Made by a program: the position numbers and the translations under genes
NCBI RefSeq assembly: GCF_018919175.1
Contig: NZ_JAHLQL010000001.1
Coordinates: forward strand, 62,001 to 126,000
Source of the DNA: Clostridium simiarum
GTDB taxonomy: Bacteria > Bacillota > Clostridia > Clostridiales > Clostridiaceae
DNA: 64,000 nt
Reading direction: 5' to 3'
The notes under the pieces: generated by a model
Database searches by the model: none
What the model saw: the letters and a program-made list of their open reading frames with translations, nothing else
Told to the model about the DNA's origin: nothing
In this document: positions 34,092-41,775 of the stretch, piece by piece
Layout of the letters: every line of letters starts with the position of its first letter
Numbering within the stretch: the first letter of the stretch is position 1

Positions 34092-35504
34092 ATGGAATTT
34101 AGAATGGAAAGTGACTCAATAGGATTAAGACAAGTACCTAAGGATGCTTATTATGGAGTACAAAGCTTAAGAGCTATGGAAAACTTTAAAATAACAGGAC
34201 TAAAATTAAATGAAGAGTTTATAAAAAGTCTTGCTGAAATAAAAAAAGCTTCGGCCATAACTAACAGTGCTATTGGTCTTTTAGATGAGAAAATTGAAAA
34301 GGCTATAACTGCTGCCTGTGATGAAATAATAGAAGGAAAGTTACATGAAGAGTTTATAGTAGATCCTGTTCAAGGGGGAGCTGGAACTTCTTCTAATATG
34401 AACGCAAATGAAGTAATCGCAAATAGAGCCATAGAGATTTTGGGGGAAGAAAAGGGAAATTATAAAATAGTTCACCCTAATGATCACGTTAATATGGGAC
34501 AATCTACCAATGATGTTATTCCAACAGCAGGTAAAATAACTATTTTAAGATTACTTGAAAAAGCTATGAGTAAGTTAGAAATATTGCATAAAGCTTTAGA
34601 TGAAAAATCTGAAGAATTTGATGATGTTATAAAAATGGGAAGAACTCAAATGCAGGATGCTGTACCTATTAGATTAGGACAAGAATTCAAGGCATACAGT
34701 TCAGTGATAAAAAGAAATATTGCAAGGCTTAATAAAGTAGAAAAGCATTTAAAGGTTATAAATATGGGTGGTACTGCTATAGGAACTGGGATAAATGCAG
34801 ATGAAGAATATTTAAGTAAAATTGTACCTACCCTAAATGAAGTTACAAATTTAGGCTTAATGCAAGCAGAGGATTTAATTGATTCAACACAAAACTTAGA
34901 TATTTTTGTTGAGGTATCTTCTGGAATTAAAAATTGTGCAGTTAGCCTTTCTAAAATGGCAAATGATTTAAGACTTATGTCTTCAGGACCTAGAACAGGT
35001 TTCGGAGAAATAAATCTTCCATCAAAGCAAAATGGTTCATCCATAATGCCAGGGAAAGTTAACCCTGTAATACCAGAGGTAATGAACCAAGTGGCCTTTA
35101 ATATCATAGGAAATGATGTTACTATAACTATGGCTGCTGAAGCTGGTCAGTTAGAACTAAATGCCTTTGAGCCAATTATATTTTATAACCTATTCCAATC
35201 TATAGAAACTTTAACTAATGGTGTTGATACCTTTGTAGAAAATTGTATTACAGGTATAACAGCTAATAGGGAAAGATGTAGAGAATTAGTGGAAAATAGT
35301 GTAGGAATAATTACGGCTATATGTCCACATGTAGGATATAAGAAAGCTGCAAAAATAGCTAAGACTGCTTTAAAAACTGGCGAATCTGTTAGAAAAATTA
35401 TAATTAGAGAAGGAATATTAAGGGAGTCGGAACTTAATGATATACTAGACCCAATAGGAATGACAGAACCAGGTATATCTTGCAAAAACCTTATTGCTAA
35501 ATAA
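34092..35504 (+). CDS. aspA: Aspartate ammonia-lyase (aspartase)
   Basis: 470 residues of the fumarase/aspartase superfamily. Family markers: 'GLRQVPKDAYYGVQSLRAME', 'DPVQGGAGTSSNMNANEVIA', 'VNMGQSTNDVIPT', and the signature GSSIMPGKVNPVIPE with the mobile catalytic loop. Converts L-aspartate to fumarate plus ammonia; aspartase rather than fumarase is favoured by 'DPVQGGAGTS' and YYG. ATG chosen at 34092 behind GGGGGTAA; a longer frame from 34056 has no site. Single gene; feeds anaerobic fumarate metabolism. Confidence 0.9.
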   Translation: MEFRMESDSIGLRQVPKDAYYGVQSLRAMENFKITGLKLNEEFIKSLAEIKKASAITNSAIGLLDEKIEKAITAACDEIIEGKLHEEFIVDPVQGGAGTSSNMNANEVIANRAIEILGEEKGNYKIVHPNDHVNMGQSTNDVIPTAGKITILRLLEKAMSKLEILHKALDEKSEEFDDVIKMGRTQMQDAVPIRLGQEFKAYSSVIKRNIARLNKVEKHLKVINMGGTAIGTGINADEEYLSKIVPTLNEVTNLGLMQAEDLIDSTQNLDIFVEVSSGIKNCAVSLSKMANDLRLMSSGPRTGFGEINLPSKQNGSSIMPGKVNPVIPEVMNQVAFNIIGNDVTITMAAEAGQLELNAFEPIIFYNLFQSIETLTNGVDTFVENCITGITANRERCRELVENSVGIITAICPHVGYKKAAKIAKTALKTGESVRKIIIREGILRESELNDILDPIGMTEPGISCKNLIAK

Positions 35505-35561
35505 TTTACCCATATAAAGTAGGGAAAATATACCTTTATAAAGGGTAAAAACTAAGCAATT

Positions 35562-35635
35562 CTTGATTTAAGGTGAAGTTTTTTTAAAAGGGAATGCCCT
35601 TTTACATCTAAAACTATAAGATGAGTTTTTATAAC
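35562..35635. repeat. Type B repeat module, degenerate copy
   Basis: TTTAAGGTGAAGTTTT ... CATCTAAAACTATAAGATG AGTTTTTAT corresponds to the layout of 343-413. Interior stem AAAAGGGaatgCCCTTTT is well paired and could serve as a terminator for aspA. Confidence 0.5.
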
Positions 35636-35772
35636 TTTAAATTAGAGAAAAGTAAAATCTTTCATTTTGTATTAATGACTCTCATAGGGTGGATGCATTT
35701 ATTAGCAATATGAAAGGTATGAAGTTAAGAAGATTATAAACTTAAATAAAAAAAGAAGTTCCTTAAAGGTGT

Positions 35773-35847
35773 CCACACATAAGAAAACTTTTGTGTGTGG
35801 CAAGGATATAACGGTGTAGCATTTATGCTATGCCGTTTTTCCTTGCC
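35773..35847. other. Two adjoining stable hairpins, unknown element
   Basis: Hairpin 1: CCACACA (35773-35779) with TGTGTGG (35794-35800). Hairpin 2: GGCAAGGA (35799-35806) with TCCTTGCC (35840-35847), enclosing AACGGTGTAGCAT / ATGCTATGCCGTT (two G-T pairs). About 21 pairs in hairpin 2. It could be a transcript end for aspA or an RNA or mobile-element piece. The rest of 35505-35993 shows no gene. Confidence 0.6.
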
Positions 35848-35993
35848 TTTTGGAAAGACTTTGAAAGTATATTGTCTCTGTGATTCTTGGTTAGTAGGTT
35901 CCATGATATTATCAAGTTTAGATGTGAATTAAAGGGTTACTTCATTTGTCTAAATTAGCAATAAATATTTTGAAGAGCAAAAGTAGATTAATT

Positions 35994-36578
35994 CTATAAA
36001 GCTGTCCTCATTCTGTATACTCCTTCATTGCTAAACCTGATTTTTTTTGAACTTATGGTAAGGAATCCTTTTTCTTCATATAACTTTTTCGCCCTATAGT
36101 TATCATAAGAAACATCTAAAAAAACTGCTTGATGATTCAAATTTTTAGCATATTCAAAATAGTAATCTATAAGTTTAGTTCCGATAGATCTTCCTCTGTA
36201 ACTTTCTTCTACACATATATTTTGAATATATAAGTCATTGACTTCTTTTTTTTCTATAACTGGTTTTAAAATTAAACTCTTAAAGAAAAGTTCAAGCATA
36301 ACGCCCTTTGGTAAAATCTCATTAAGTTCCGCTGTCTCTTCACTTTCATCAATATCTTTATAATTATATCCAATTAGGATGCCTCTAATTTCTTCATCTA
36401 TATAGCAGAAAATATGCTTGTAAGAAAAAGAATTATTTTCTCTCTCAATTAACTTTCTGATAATGGATATGGCCTTATCTCTTTCACCAAAAAGCATTTC
36501 AAATATTCCTACATCTGTATCATATATTAATCTAGAAACCTTTTCTAAATCATCATTTATTTCTAATTTTCTAATCAT
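35994..36578 (-). CDS. GNAT acetyltransferase
   Basis: 194 residues. Acetyl-CoA binding motif 'VEESYRGRSIGTKLIDYYF' (Q/R-x-x-G-x-G/S type, here RGRSIG) and 'VSYDNYRAKKLYEEKGF' define a GNAT N-acetyltransferase. An unusually long insertion lies before the CoA motif. Substrate unknown. Divergent from a MerR regulator with an 89-base gap, so it may be controlled by it. GAGGTGTTAAC site before the ATG. Confidence 0.85.
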   Translation of the reverse strand: MIRKLEINDDLEKVSRLIYDTDVGIFEMLFGERDKAISIIRKLIERENNSFSYKHIFCYIDEEIRGILIGYNYKDIDESEETAELNEILPKGVMLELFFKSLILKPVIEKKEVNDLYIQNICVEESYRGRSIGTKLIDYYFEYAKNLNHQAVFLDVSYDNYRAKKLYEEKGFLTISSKKIRFSNEGVYRMRTAL

Positions 36579-36667
36579 GTTAACACCTCATTCAAATAAT
36601 TAATATTTTAGTTTTAAATCAACATGGGTTATTATTTTTTTATTCTATGATATAATCTTAAAGTATA

Positions 36668-37519
36668 GTGTTACACCATAGTCAAGAGGTGATTGAAATA
36701 GTTTTAAAAAATAAACTTTTATTAACTACAGGAGAATTTGCCAAACTTTGTAACGTTTCTAAAGACACCTTATTTTATTATGATAAGCTAGGAATTTTAT
36801 CACCTTTGCAAAAAGGAGATAATGGTTATAGATATTATTCCGCTGATCAAATAGAAAGTTTTTATGTCATTAGTGTATTAAAGGAACTCAATGTTTCTTT
36901 AAAAGATATCAAAAATTACATTAACAATAAAGCTCCTTATAATTTAATTGATTTGTTCAAACTTCAGCTAAAGGAAGTTGAAAATAAAATTGAACATTTA
37001 AATGGAATTAAGGAAGCTCTTACTTATAAAATTGAAATGGTAGAAAAAAACAATAGTATTAAAAGTTCAGATATTTTTATAGAAGAGCTTGATTCTGAAT
37101 ATCTAGTTGTTACCTCTAAAATGCAATTTATTGATACAGCTAAGCTGTCAAAAGAAATTACGAATATATTTGATTATTGTAAATTAAATGGAATTCACAC
37201 ATCATACCAAGTTGGTTCTATAACAAATATAAGTGAAATAGATAAAGAATTGACACAACAATATTTTCAGCTATTTGTGAAGGCTTTTAATAAAAGAGAC
37301 CATAGTAAGTTATTAAAAAAACAAGCTGGACGATACCTTATTACACATCATAAGGGGGGATATGAAAGTGCCAGTCATTATTATAAGGAGATATATCGTT
37401 ATGCTGTAAAAAACAATCTTAAACTCATTGATCCTTTTTATGAGATTGCATTTATTGACGAATTATGTACTGATGCATCAAATCAATTACTATTTGAAAT
37501 TTCTATACGCATAGAATAG
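36668..37519 (+). CDS. MerR-family transcriptional regulator with effector domain
   Basis: 283 residues as drawn. MerR winged helix from about residue 17: 'LLTTGEFAKLCNVSKDTLFY', 'YDKLGILSPLQKGDNGYRYY', then a coiled coil ('LKEVENKIEHLNGI') and an effector-binding region. Start is uncertain: a TATAAT at about 36650 would put transcription near 36663, so the GTG at 36668 would be nearly leaderless, while a GAGGTG at 36686-36691 points to a start slightly further down (no ATG/GTG/TTG there in frame). Divergent from a GNAT gene. No cysteine metal site is visible, so a small-molecule ligand is likelier. Confidence 0.8.
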   Translation: MLHHSQEVIEIVLKNKLLLTTGEFAKLCNVSKDTLFYYDKLGILSPLQKGDNGYRYYSADQIESFYVISVLKELNVSLKDIKNYINNKAPYNLIDLFKLQLKEVENKIEHLNGIKEALTYKIEMVEKNNSIKSSDIFIEELDSEYLVVTSKMQFIDTAKLSKEITNIFDYCKLNGIHTSYQVGSITNISEIDKELTQQYFQLFVKAFNKRDHSKLLKKQAGRYLITHHKGGYESASHYYKEIYRYAVKNNLKLIDPFYEIAFIDELCTDASNQLLFEISIRIE

Positions 37520-37699
37520 TGTGTCCATAGCCTTTTGCTAAATTCGGGTATTAAAAAACACCACAGACATTTCTGCCTATGGCGTGAAACCCTCCTTATA
37601 TGAAAGGGCAACACAAAGAAAAAGAGATATCATTGCTTGAAAGAATGTATCCCTAATCTCTTTCGGTATTCAATGTTAAGCTTCATTCTGTTTGTCTTT

Positions 37700-37737
37700 A
37701 CCCTGAAAACATTGATTTTAATTGATCTTTTCAGGGT
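37700..37737. terminator. Terminator between convergent MerR and cvfB genes
   Basis: ACCCTGAAAA / TTTTCAGGGT 10-bp stem with further internal pairing. 37520-37699 contains no gene I recognise. Confidence 0.7.
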
Positions 37738-37769
37738 TCTTATGGTAGGATAGGAAAAGGAGCTTGCTT

Positions 37770-38615
37770 TTATTTAAGCGTAGTGCCTTTTTCATCTTGC
37801 TCTATTAAACCTCTTTTCATAAGTCCGCCTAAGGCATTTTTAAAATGATTTTTGCTTACATTAAACTCTTTATATATTTTTTCTGGTGTAGTCTTATCAT
37901 TAAAAGTCATAAATCCATCATGGGATTTTAGATACTCTAATATGGTTTCTTGTAGGGTATTGACTTCTACTTTGGCAACTTTTCTTGGGGTTAAGCCAAG
38001 TTTGCCATCTTCATAAATTTTAATTACTGTTAAGTCTAGTACATCCCCATGATTTAGTTTATTAAAATATTCATTTCTTAAAATAACCCCTTTAAAGGCA
38101 TTGTCTACAGCTACCATGGCGCTACTATTAGTTTGAAAACCATAAACTGTTCCCTTTACATTTTGGGAAGTTTCATATTCAGAGTCAGTTTCTAAATATC
38201 TATCTATGTCTGTTGTAGCAGCAATTCTATCAGTTTTATCTAAGTAAATGTAAAATAGATAGTATTTATCATTTTGCAAAGGATATAATTTTTCTTTCAT
38301 AGGAACAAGGATATCCTTTTCTAGACCAAAGTCCACAAAGCTACCTATTTTTGTGGAAGAAACCACTCTAAGATAGGCTAATTCACCTACCGTAGCTAAA
38401 GGTTTTTTTAGGGTAGCTATTATTCTATCACTGGAATCACGATAGATAAAGGCGTCTACTTCATCTCCGACATTTAGATTTTCTTCAAGAGCGCTTTTAG
38501 TTGGTAGTAGTATATCATTTGAAGAATTTCCAGTACCAGCATCTAGGTAGTACCCAATACTAGCTGCTCTTGCCACTTTTAACTTATTAAAATCACCTAT
38601 TTTAATCAAATTCAT
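37770..38615 (-). CDS. cvfB: CvfB-type S1-like RNA-binding protein
   Basis: 281 residues of tandem S1-like domains: 'GYYLDAGTGNSSNDILLPTK', 'GDEVDAFIYRDSSDRIIAT', 'GSFVDFGLEKDILVP' and a C-terminal winged helix ('TPEKIYKEFNVSKNHFKNAL', 'GGLMKRGLIEQ'). This is the CvfB/YitL plan: RNA-binding protein affecting virulence factor expression in staphylococci. Role here presumably RNA-related regulation. Monocistronic; an AGAGAGGTAATG-type site precedes the ATG. Confidence 0.9.
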   Translation of the reverse strand: MNLIKIGDFNKLKVARAASIGYYLDAGTGNSSNDILLPTKSALEENLNVGDEVDAFIYRDSSDRIIATLKKPLATVGELAYLRVVSSTKIGSFVDFGLEKDILVPMKEKLYPLQNDKYYLFYIYLDKTDRIAATTDIDRYLETDSEYETSQNVKGTVYGFQTNSSAMVAVDNAFKGVILRNEYFNKLNHGDVLDLTVIKIYEDGKLGLTPRKVAKVEVNTLQETILEYLKSHDGFMTFNDKTTPEKIYKEFNVSKNHFKNALGGLMKRGLIEQDEKGTTLK

Positions 38616-38675
38616 TACCTCTCTTTATATTATATATGTATTTTTTCTTTCTTTGTCATATTTTATTCTAACACA

Positions 38676-38824
38676 AGCAGATATCCCAAATCTATGGTTT
38701 GGTGTAAGGATTTTAAGCAGGTACCCAAACTCGTGGTCTGATGGTAATCGGTTAAACAGATACTCAAACCTTATGGTTTGATGGTATTCGCTTACTCATC
38801 TAAAGTCATGAAGATGAGTTTCCT
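38676..38824. repeat. Modular intergenic hairpin repeat, copy 4
   Basis: Upstream of cvfB. Units: CAAATCtatGGTTTG, CAAACtcgtGGTCTG, CAAACCttatGGTTTG, then ACTCATCTaaag...AGATGAGT ending TTTCCT. Linkers between units read TTAAGCAGGTAC and GGTTAAACAGATAC, as in the other copies. Confidence 0.8.
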
Positions 38825-38865
38825 ATAAATATCTATTAACAATAGTAAATATCATATAAAATAAT

Positions 38866-38908
38866 AAAAGCTATCAATACTCTTAATTTAGCACTGATAG
38901 CGGCTTTT
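38866..38908 (-). terminator. Terminator of the 25-residue peptide gene
   Basis: On the minus strand: AAAAG with a 3-base bulge, CTATCA, large loop, TGATAGCTTTT then ATTATTTTA. It ends 9 bases after the small gene's stop codon. Confidence 0.65.
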
Positions 38909-38916
38909 AGATATTA

Positions 38917-38994
38917 TTACTCTTCTTCTAGACATTCTGCTAGACACTCTTCAATAATATCTTTCGTAATTACAAATGTGTTTTCTACGTTCAT
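38917..38994 (-). CDS. 25-residue cysteine-containing peptide of unknown function
   Basis: Reads MNVENTFVITKDIIEECLAE followed by CLEEE. Strongly supported as translated: TAGGAGGTACCAA is an almost perfect ribosome site 5 bases before the ATG, a promoter lies at 39037-39066 and a terminator at 38866-38908, so it is a complete tiny transcription unit. Two cysteines four residues apart lie on one face of an acidic helix. Could be a peptide signal, a small membrane-free regulator or a modified-peptide precursor; no modifying enzyme is adjacent, so these are guesses. I do not recognise it. Confidence 0.65.
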   Translation of the reverse strand: MNVENTFVITKDIIEECLAECLEEE

Positions 38995-39036
38995 TTGGTA
39001 CCTCCTACAAATTCCTATAGAAATGTGACAAGATAA

Positions 39037-39066
39037 AGTATACTGTTAAGAAAGTAATTAGTACAA
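39037..39066 (-). promoter_or_regulatory. Promoter of the 25-residue peptide gene
   Basis: Minus strand TTGTAC (complement of 39061-39066) and TATACT (complement of 39037-39042), 18-base spacer, about 45 bases before the ATG. 39067-39276 shows nothing else. Confidence 0.6.
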
Positions 39067-39276
39067 AATTCAAACAATATTTTTAAATTAGGAAATTAAT
39101 TAGAAAGTAAAGATTGAAGATTTTCAGGTTCATTTTTCTAACTTTTTATAACTCTAATATTTGAAATAACTCTGATCTTGCAATTGTATCCTGCAACAAC
39201 TCTATAAGATTAAATTATCTTAACTTTTATATTATATAACTTTATTCTATAAAATGCAAGATGTTTTTTAAAAATT

Positions 39277-39301
39277 AAGACTGCAAATTTATTGCAGTCT
39301 T
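39277..39301 (-). terminator. Terminator of the M56 protease gene
   Basis: AAGACTGCAA / TTGCAGTCTT 10-bp stem; leftward it is followed by AATTTTT. Confidence 0.8.
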
Positions 39302-39344
39302 ATATTAACCTATTTAACCTATATTTAATCTATTATTATTATTA

Positions 39345-41108
39345 TTATTCTACTGTTGCTATACCGAAGACATTTATTTTGTCTATAAGCCATTTCCCAT
39401 TTTCTAGAACTAAAGTTGCTTTAAAATCTCCATAATAATCTTCAGCTGCATTTTGTAGTTTAAGAGTCATTATAATACTATTGTTTTCAACTTTTTTAGA
39501 GGTTATTTCAGCTTCATTCATCTTAAATCCTATACCGAAATTACCTAACAGAAAGTAAAGTTCACCATCTATTTCTTTGCTCATATAATTTAGGAAATTA
39601 TTTTTAAAGTTTTTACTGTAATGTTTAGAAAAACTTATTTCTGAATCTAAATATTTAATTGCCTCATTGTAATTTTTAAGATCTTTCCCTAATTTAGCGT
39701 AGCTTTGATTATCCTTTTCTATAGTTGTATCTGTATTAAAAAGTATTTCGTATTTTCTAAGGTTAACATATCCTTCAGATAATATTTTTATAATTTCTTG
39801 ATCAGAAATATTTGCTGTATTATTTTTAGATACTTCACTAGATACTTCCTTTGATTTACTGTTATTAGAAGTTTCTTCTTTTTTAATAGTATCTTTTACT
39901 GGTTCAATTTCTGCATTAGTATTTTTAACTTCTTCAGTTTTAGTAGTACTAGTATCTGTGGTTGCCTCTTCTTGAGTACTATCCTTAGAGGGTTCAATAG
40001 AGCTCTCTGTTATATTGTTAGTAGCAGCACTTGGAATTTTATCTTTGCCATTTGTTAAAACAGTAAAGCCTACTGCTACAGTTATTAAAACTGCTAATAC
40101 GCTAGTGAGTACTGGTTTTTTCTTAAATTTAGATATCATAATTATCCTCCTTTTTACTTCATTTTTATTTGCCATAGATGTAGTTCCTGGAGTCCAGTTA
40201 GAAAGTGAAAGCATGCTCATGAGCTTTATTAAAGTTTCACCATAATTTTTATATTCTTCAGGATTTATATATTTTAAAGTTAGTTCATCACAACATACTT
40301 CGCAGTCCTTCTTCATTCTGCTAAAAGATAACCACAAAATAGGATTAAACCAATGTATTACAAGCAAAACTGTTGATATCCAATTAAATAAAATATCCTT
40401 GCGTTTTAAATGGGATAGCTCGTGAAGAAATACGTACCTTTTTTCTTTTAAGCTTAAATTGTGCATAGTCTTTTTGGGAACTAAAATTTTAGGTCTTATT
40501 ATACCGCAAAGGGTAGGAGTTTTTATTTTATTGCTGTATATTACTGAAATCTTTTTATTAATACCCATAGACTTTGTACAATCTTTTAGTATATCTATAA
40601 TTTCTTCATCCTTGCATAAAGGATCCTTTGAAAACCTCATAAGGAAGATAATATAAGTTCCTAATATATATAAGGATAAAATCCCTATGCCTAAAACCCA
40701 TAGTATGGGAAGGAAATCTTTTATGCGTAAAGAAATGTTTGCACCCTTTAATGAATTTCTTTCAGCTATATTTTCTCTGTAAGATTTCCCGAAAGAGAAT
40801 TCTTTTTCTAAAATAGGGGAATTAGGGTCTAGATTATTTTCTGAAGTTATCAAGGGTTTCGCTTCTTTTATATATCCAGATGTTTCAACTTGTTGTGATG
40901 CAAACTGAAACAGATTAAAAACACTAAAAGAAGTAGGGGTAGAATAAGGCAAAACTAGTCTAATCATAAGTAAAAACCAAATGTAATAATGCCAAGTAGC
41001 GCTAAGTTTATTCTTGAATAAAACTTTTGCTATAATAATTATCAGTGCTACTATACTTCCCATGGCAGAAATTTGAAGTATAGTTTTAAATAATAAATTT
41101 AAATTCAT
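39345..41108 (-). CDS. M56-family (BlaR1-like) membrane metalloprotease with IseA-like C-terminal domain
   Basis: 587 residues. N-terminal part has four membrane helices and the M56 peptidase core with zinc motif HELSH ('YVFLHELSHLKRKD') and downstream 'DCEVCCDE' Glu region. A further helix at about 335-352 is followed by a Ser/Thr/Lys/Glu-rich linker (~360-430). The C-terminal ~150 residues do not look like a penicillin-binding sensor. They resemble IseA/YoeB-type inhibitors of cell wall DL-endopeptidases ('YAKLGKDLKNYNEAIKYLDS', 'DGELYFLLGNFGIGF', 'VLENGKWLIDKI'); that match is from memory. No blaI lies upstream, but a BlaI-type operator does. Probably senses or controls wall remodelling. 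Confidence 0.82.
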   Translation of the reverse strand: MNLNLLFKTILQISAMGSIVALIIIIAKVLFKNKLSATWHYYIWFLLMIRLVLPYSTPTSFSVFNLFQFASQQVETSGYIKEAKPLITSENNLDPNSPILEKEFSFGKSYRENIAERNSLKGANISLRIKDFLPILWVLGIGILSLYILGTYIIFLMRFSKDPLCKDEEIIDILKDCTKSMGINKKISVIYSNKIKTPTLCGIIRPKILVPKKTMHNLSLKEKRYVFLHELSHLKRKDILFNWISTVLLVIHWFNPILWLSFSRMKKDCEVCCDELTLKYINPEEYKNYGETLIKLMSMLSLSNWTPGTTSMANKNEVKRRIIMISKFKKKPVLTSVLAVLITVAVGFTVLTNGKDKIPSAATNNITESSIEPSKDSTQEEATTDTSTTKTEEVKNTNAEIEPVKDTIKKEETSNNSKSKEVSSEVSKNNTANISDQEIIKILSEGYVNLRKYEILFNTDTTIEKDNQSYAKLGKDLKNYNEAIKYLDSEISFSKHYSKNFKNNFLNYMSKEIDGELYFLLGNFGIGFKMNEAEITSKKVENNSIIMTLKLQNAAEDYYGDFKATLVLENGKWLIDKINVFGIATVE

Positions 41109-41134
41109 TAAATCACCTACTTTTCAAAAGCTAT

Positions 41135-41174
41135 CCTACAGTTGTAGTCTATACTTACATACTACAACTGTAGG
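41135..41174. promoter_or_regulatory. BlaI/CopY-type operator, inverted repeat upstream of the M56 gene
   Basis: CCTACAGTTGTAGT (41135-41148) and ACTACAACTGTAGG (41161-41174) are perfect inverted copies 12 bases apart; each half is itself a TACA...TGTA dyad as in BlaI/MecI/CopY operators. It lies 27 bases before the protease ATG. The repressor gene is not in the window next to it. Confidence 0.75.
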
Positions 41175-41249
41175 ACGCAATTGTCAACCATTATTTATAA
41201 AATTATTTTAGCATGTGGAAAATAAATTATAAATTACTAAAGAACTTAC

Positions 41250-41278
41250 TTGCAATAGGTATAAAAAAGTAGTAAAAT
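41250..41278 (+). promoter_or_regulatory. Promoter of the structured RNA at 41285-41497
   Basis: TTGCAA at 41250-41255 and TAAAAT at 41273-41278, 17-base spacer. Confidence 0.5.
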
Positions 41279-41284
41279 TAAATC

Positions 41285-41497
41285 ATCTTTATAAAAAGGG
41301 AGAATGTTTTATGATAGAGGTTGTTCTTAACTAAGCAATTTAATATTTAAGTCTTTAGAAATTTTAAAAGTCCTACATTTAGTGGGGTTATTTGCTGATG
41401 AAATTTTTAAGACTTATATTTAGGTTAAGAACACGGAAAACAGTATCCTTTTATGATTTGGTAAATAATCTCCGTGCGTTTGCGCGGTATTTTTTTG
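41285..41497 (+). ncRNA. Candidate structured RNA or leader with a 7-codon ORF
   Basis: Begins after a promoter and ends in a terminator (CCGTGC 41472-41477 / GCGCGG 41482-41487, then T-run). In between: outer stem GTTCTTAAC (41323-41331) / GTTAAGAAC (41424-41432), nested stem TAAGTCTT (41348-41355) / AAGACTTA (41409-41416) and AAATTT / AAATTT. CACGGA (41432-41437) can also pair with TCCGTG (41471-41476), which would break the terminator, so two states are possible. A GGGAGA site precedes a mini-ORF (ATG 41311, MIEVVLN, stop 41334) that overlaps the outer stem, as in leader-peptide attenuators. No known class recognised. Confidence 0.55.
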
Positions 41498-41584
41498 CCC
41501 TAAAATAGGATTTTATACTCTCGGATAAGTTAAAGTTACTATAAATATATGTATTTTAAACATATTATGGTTCTTTAAATTAAA

Positions 41585-41675
41585 AGTCCTAGAGATAAAA
41601 TATATAATAAATAAAAAAGGATTATTAGGACTGTAAGTGAATCAGTGTGTTCATTTGCGGTCCTTTATTTTTTAG
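41585..41675 (+). terminator. Terminator with competing upstream pairing, before the 28-residue ORF
   Basis: Terminator stem of 15 pairs (three G-T): AGGACTGTAAGTGAA 41627-41641 with TTCATTTGCGGTCCT 41650-41664, then TTATTTTTT. Upstream AGTCCTA (41585-41591) can pair with TAGGACT (41626-41632), excluding the terminator. The ribosome site AGGAGGG of the next ORF starts right after the T-run. The layout fits attenuation, but a plain terminator is possible. Confidence 0.65.
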
Positions 41676-41686
41676 GAGGGAACTTT

Positions 41687-41773
41687 ATGTTAAGTGTAGT
41701 TAAAGAGTTAGATGTTAAAGGAGATTATAGAGAATTAAAAGAAAAACTATATGAGTATAAATGGAGGAAATGA
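41687..41773 (+). CDS. 28-residue ORF coupled to the MutS2-like gene
   Basis: Reads MLSVVKELDVKGDYRELKEK then LYEYKWRK. A strong site (TTAGGAGGGAACTTT) precedes its ATG. Its stop at 41771-41773 is two bases before the TTG start of the MutS2-like gene, whose ribosome site (GGAGG) lies inside this ORF, so the two are translationally coupled. It may be a leader peptide or a small protein. Not recognised. Charged, helical, no membrane segment. Confidence 0.6.
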   Translation: MLSVVKELDVKGDYRELKEKLYEYKWRK

Positions 41774-41775
41774 AA

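Noticed and set aside
41285..41497. 6S RNA
   Set aside because: 6S RNA has end-to-end closing pairs and a large central bubble over about 190 nt; here the outer stem encloses only about 110 nt and a terminator with alternative pairing follows.
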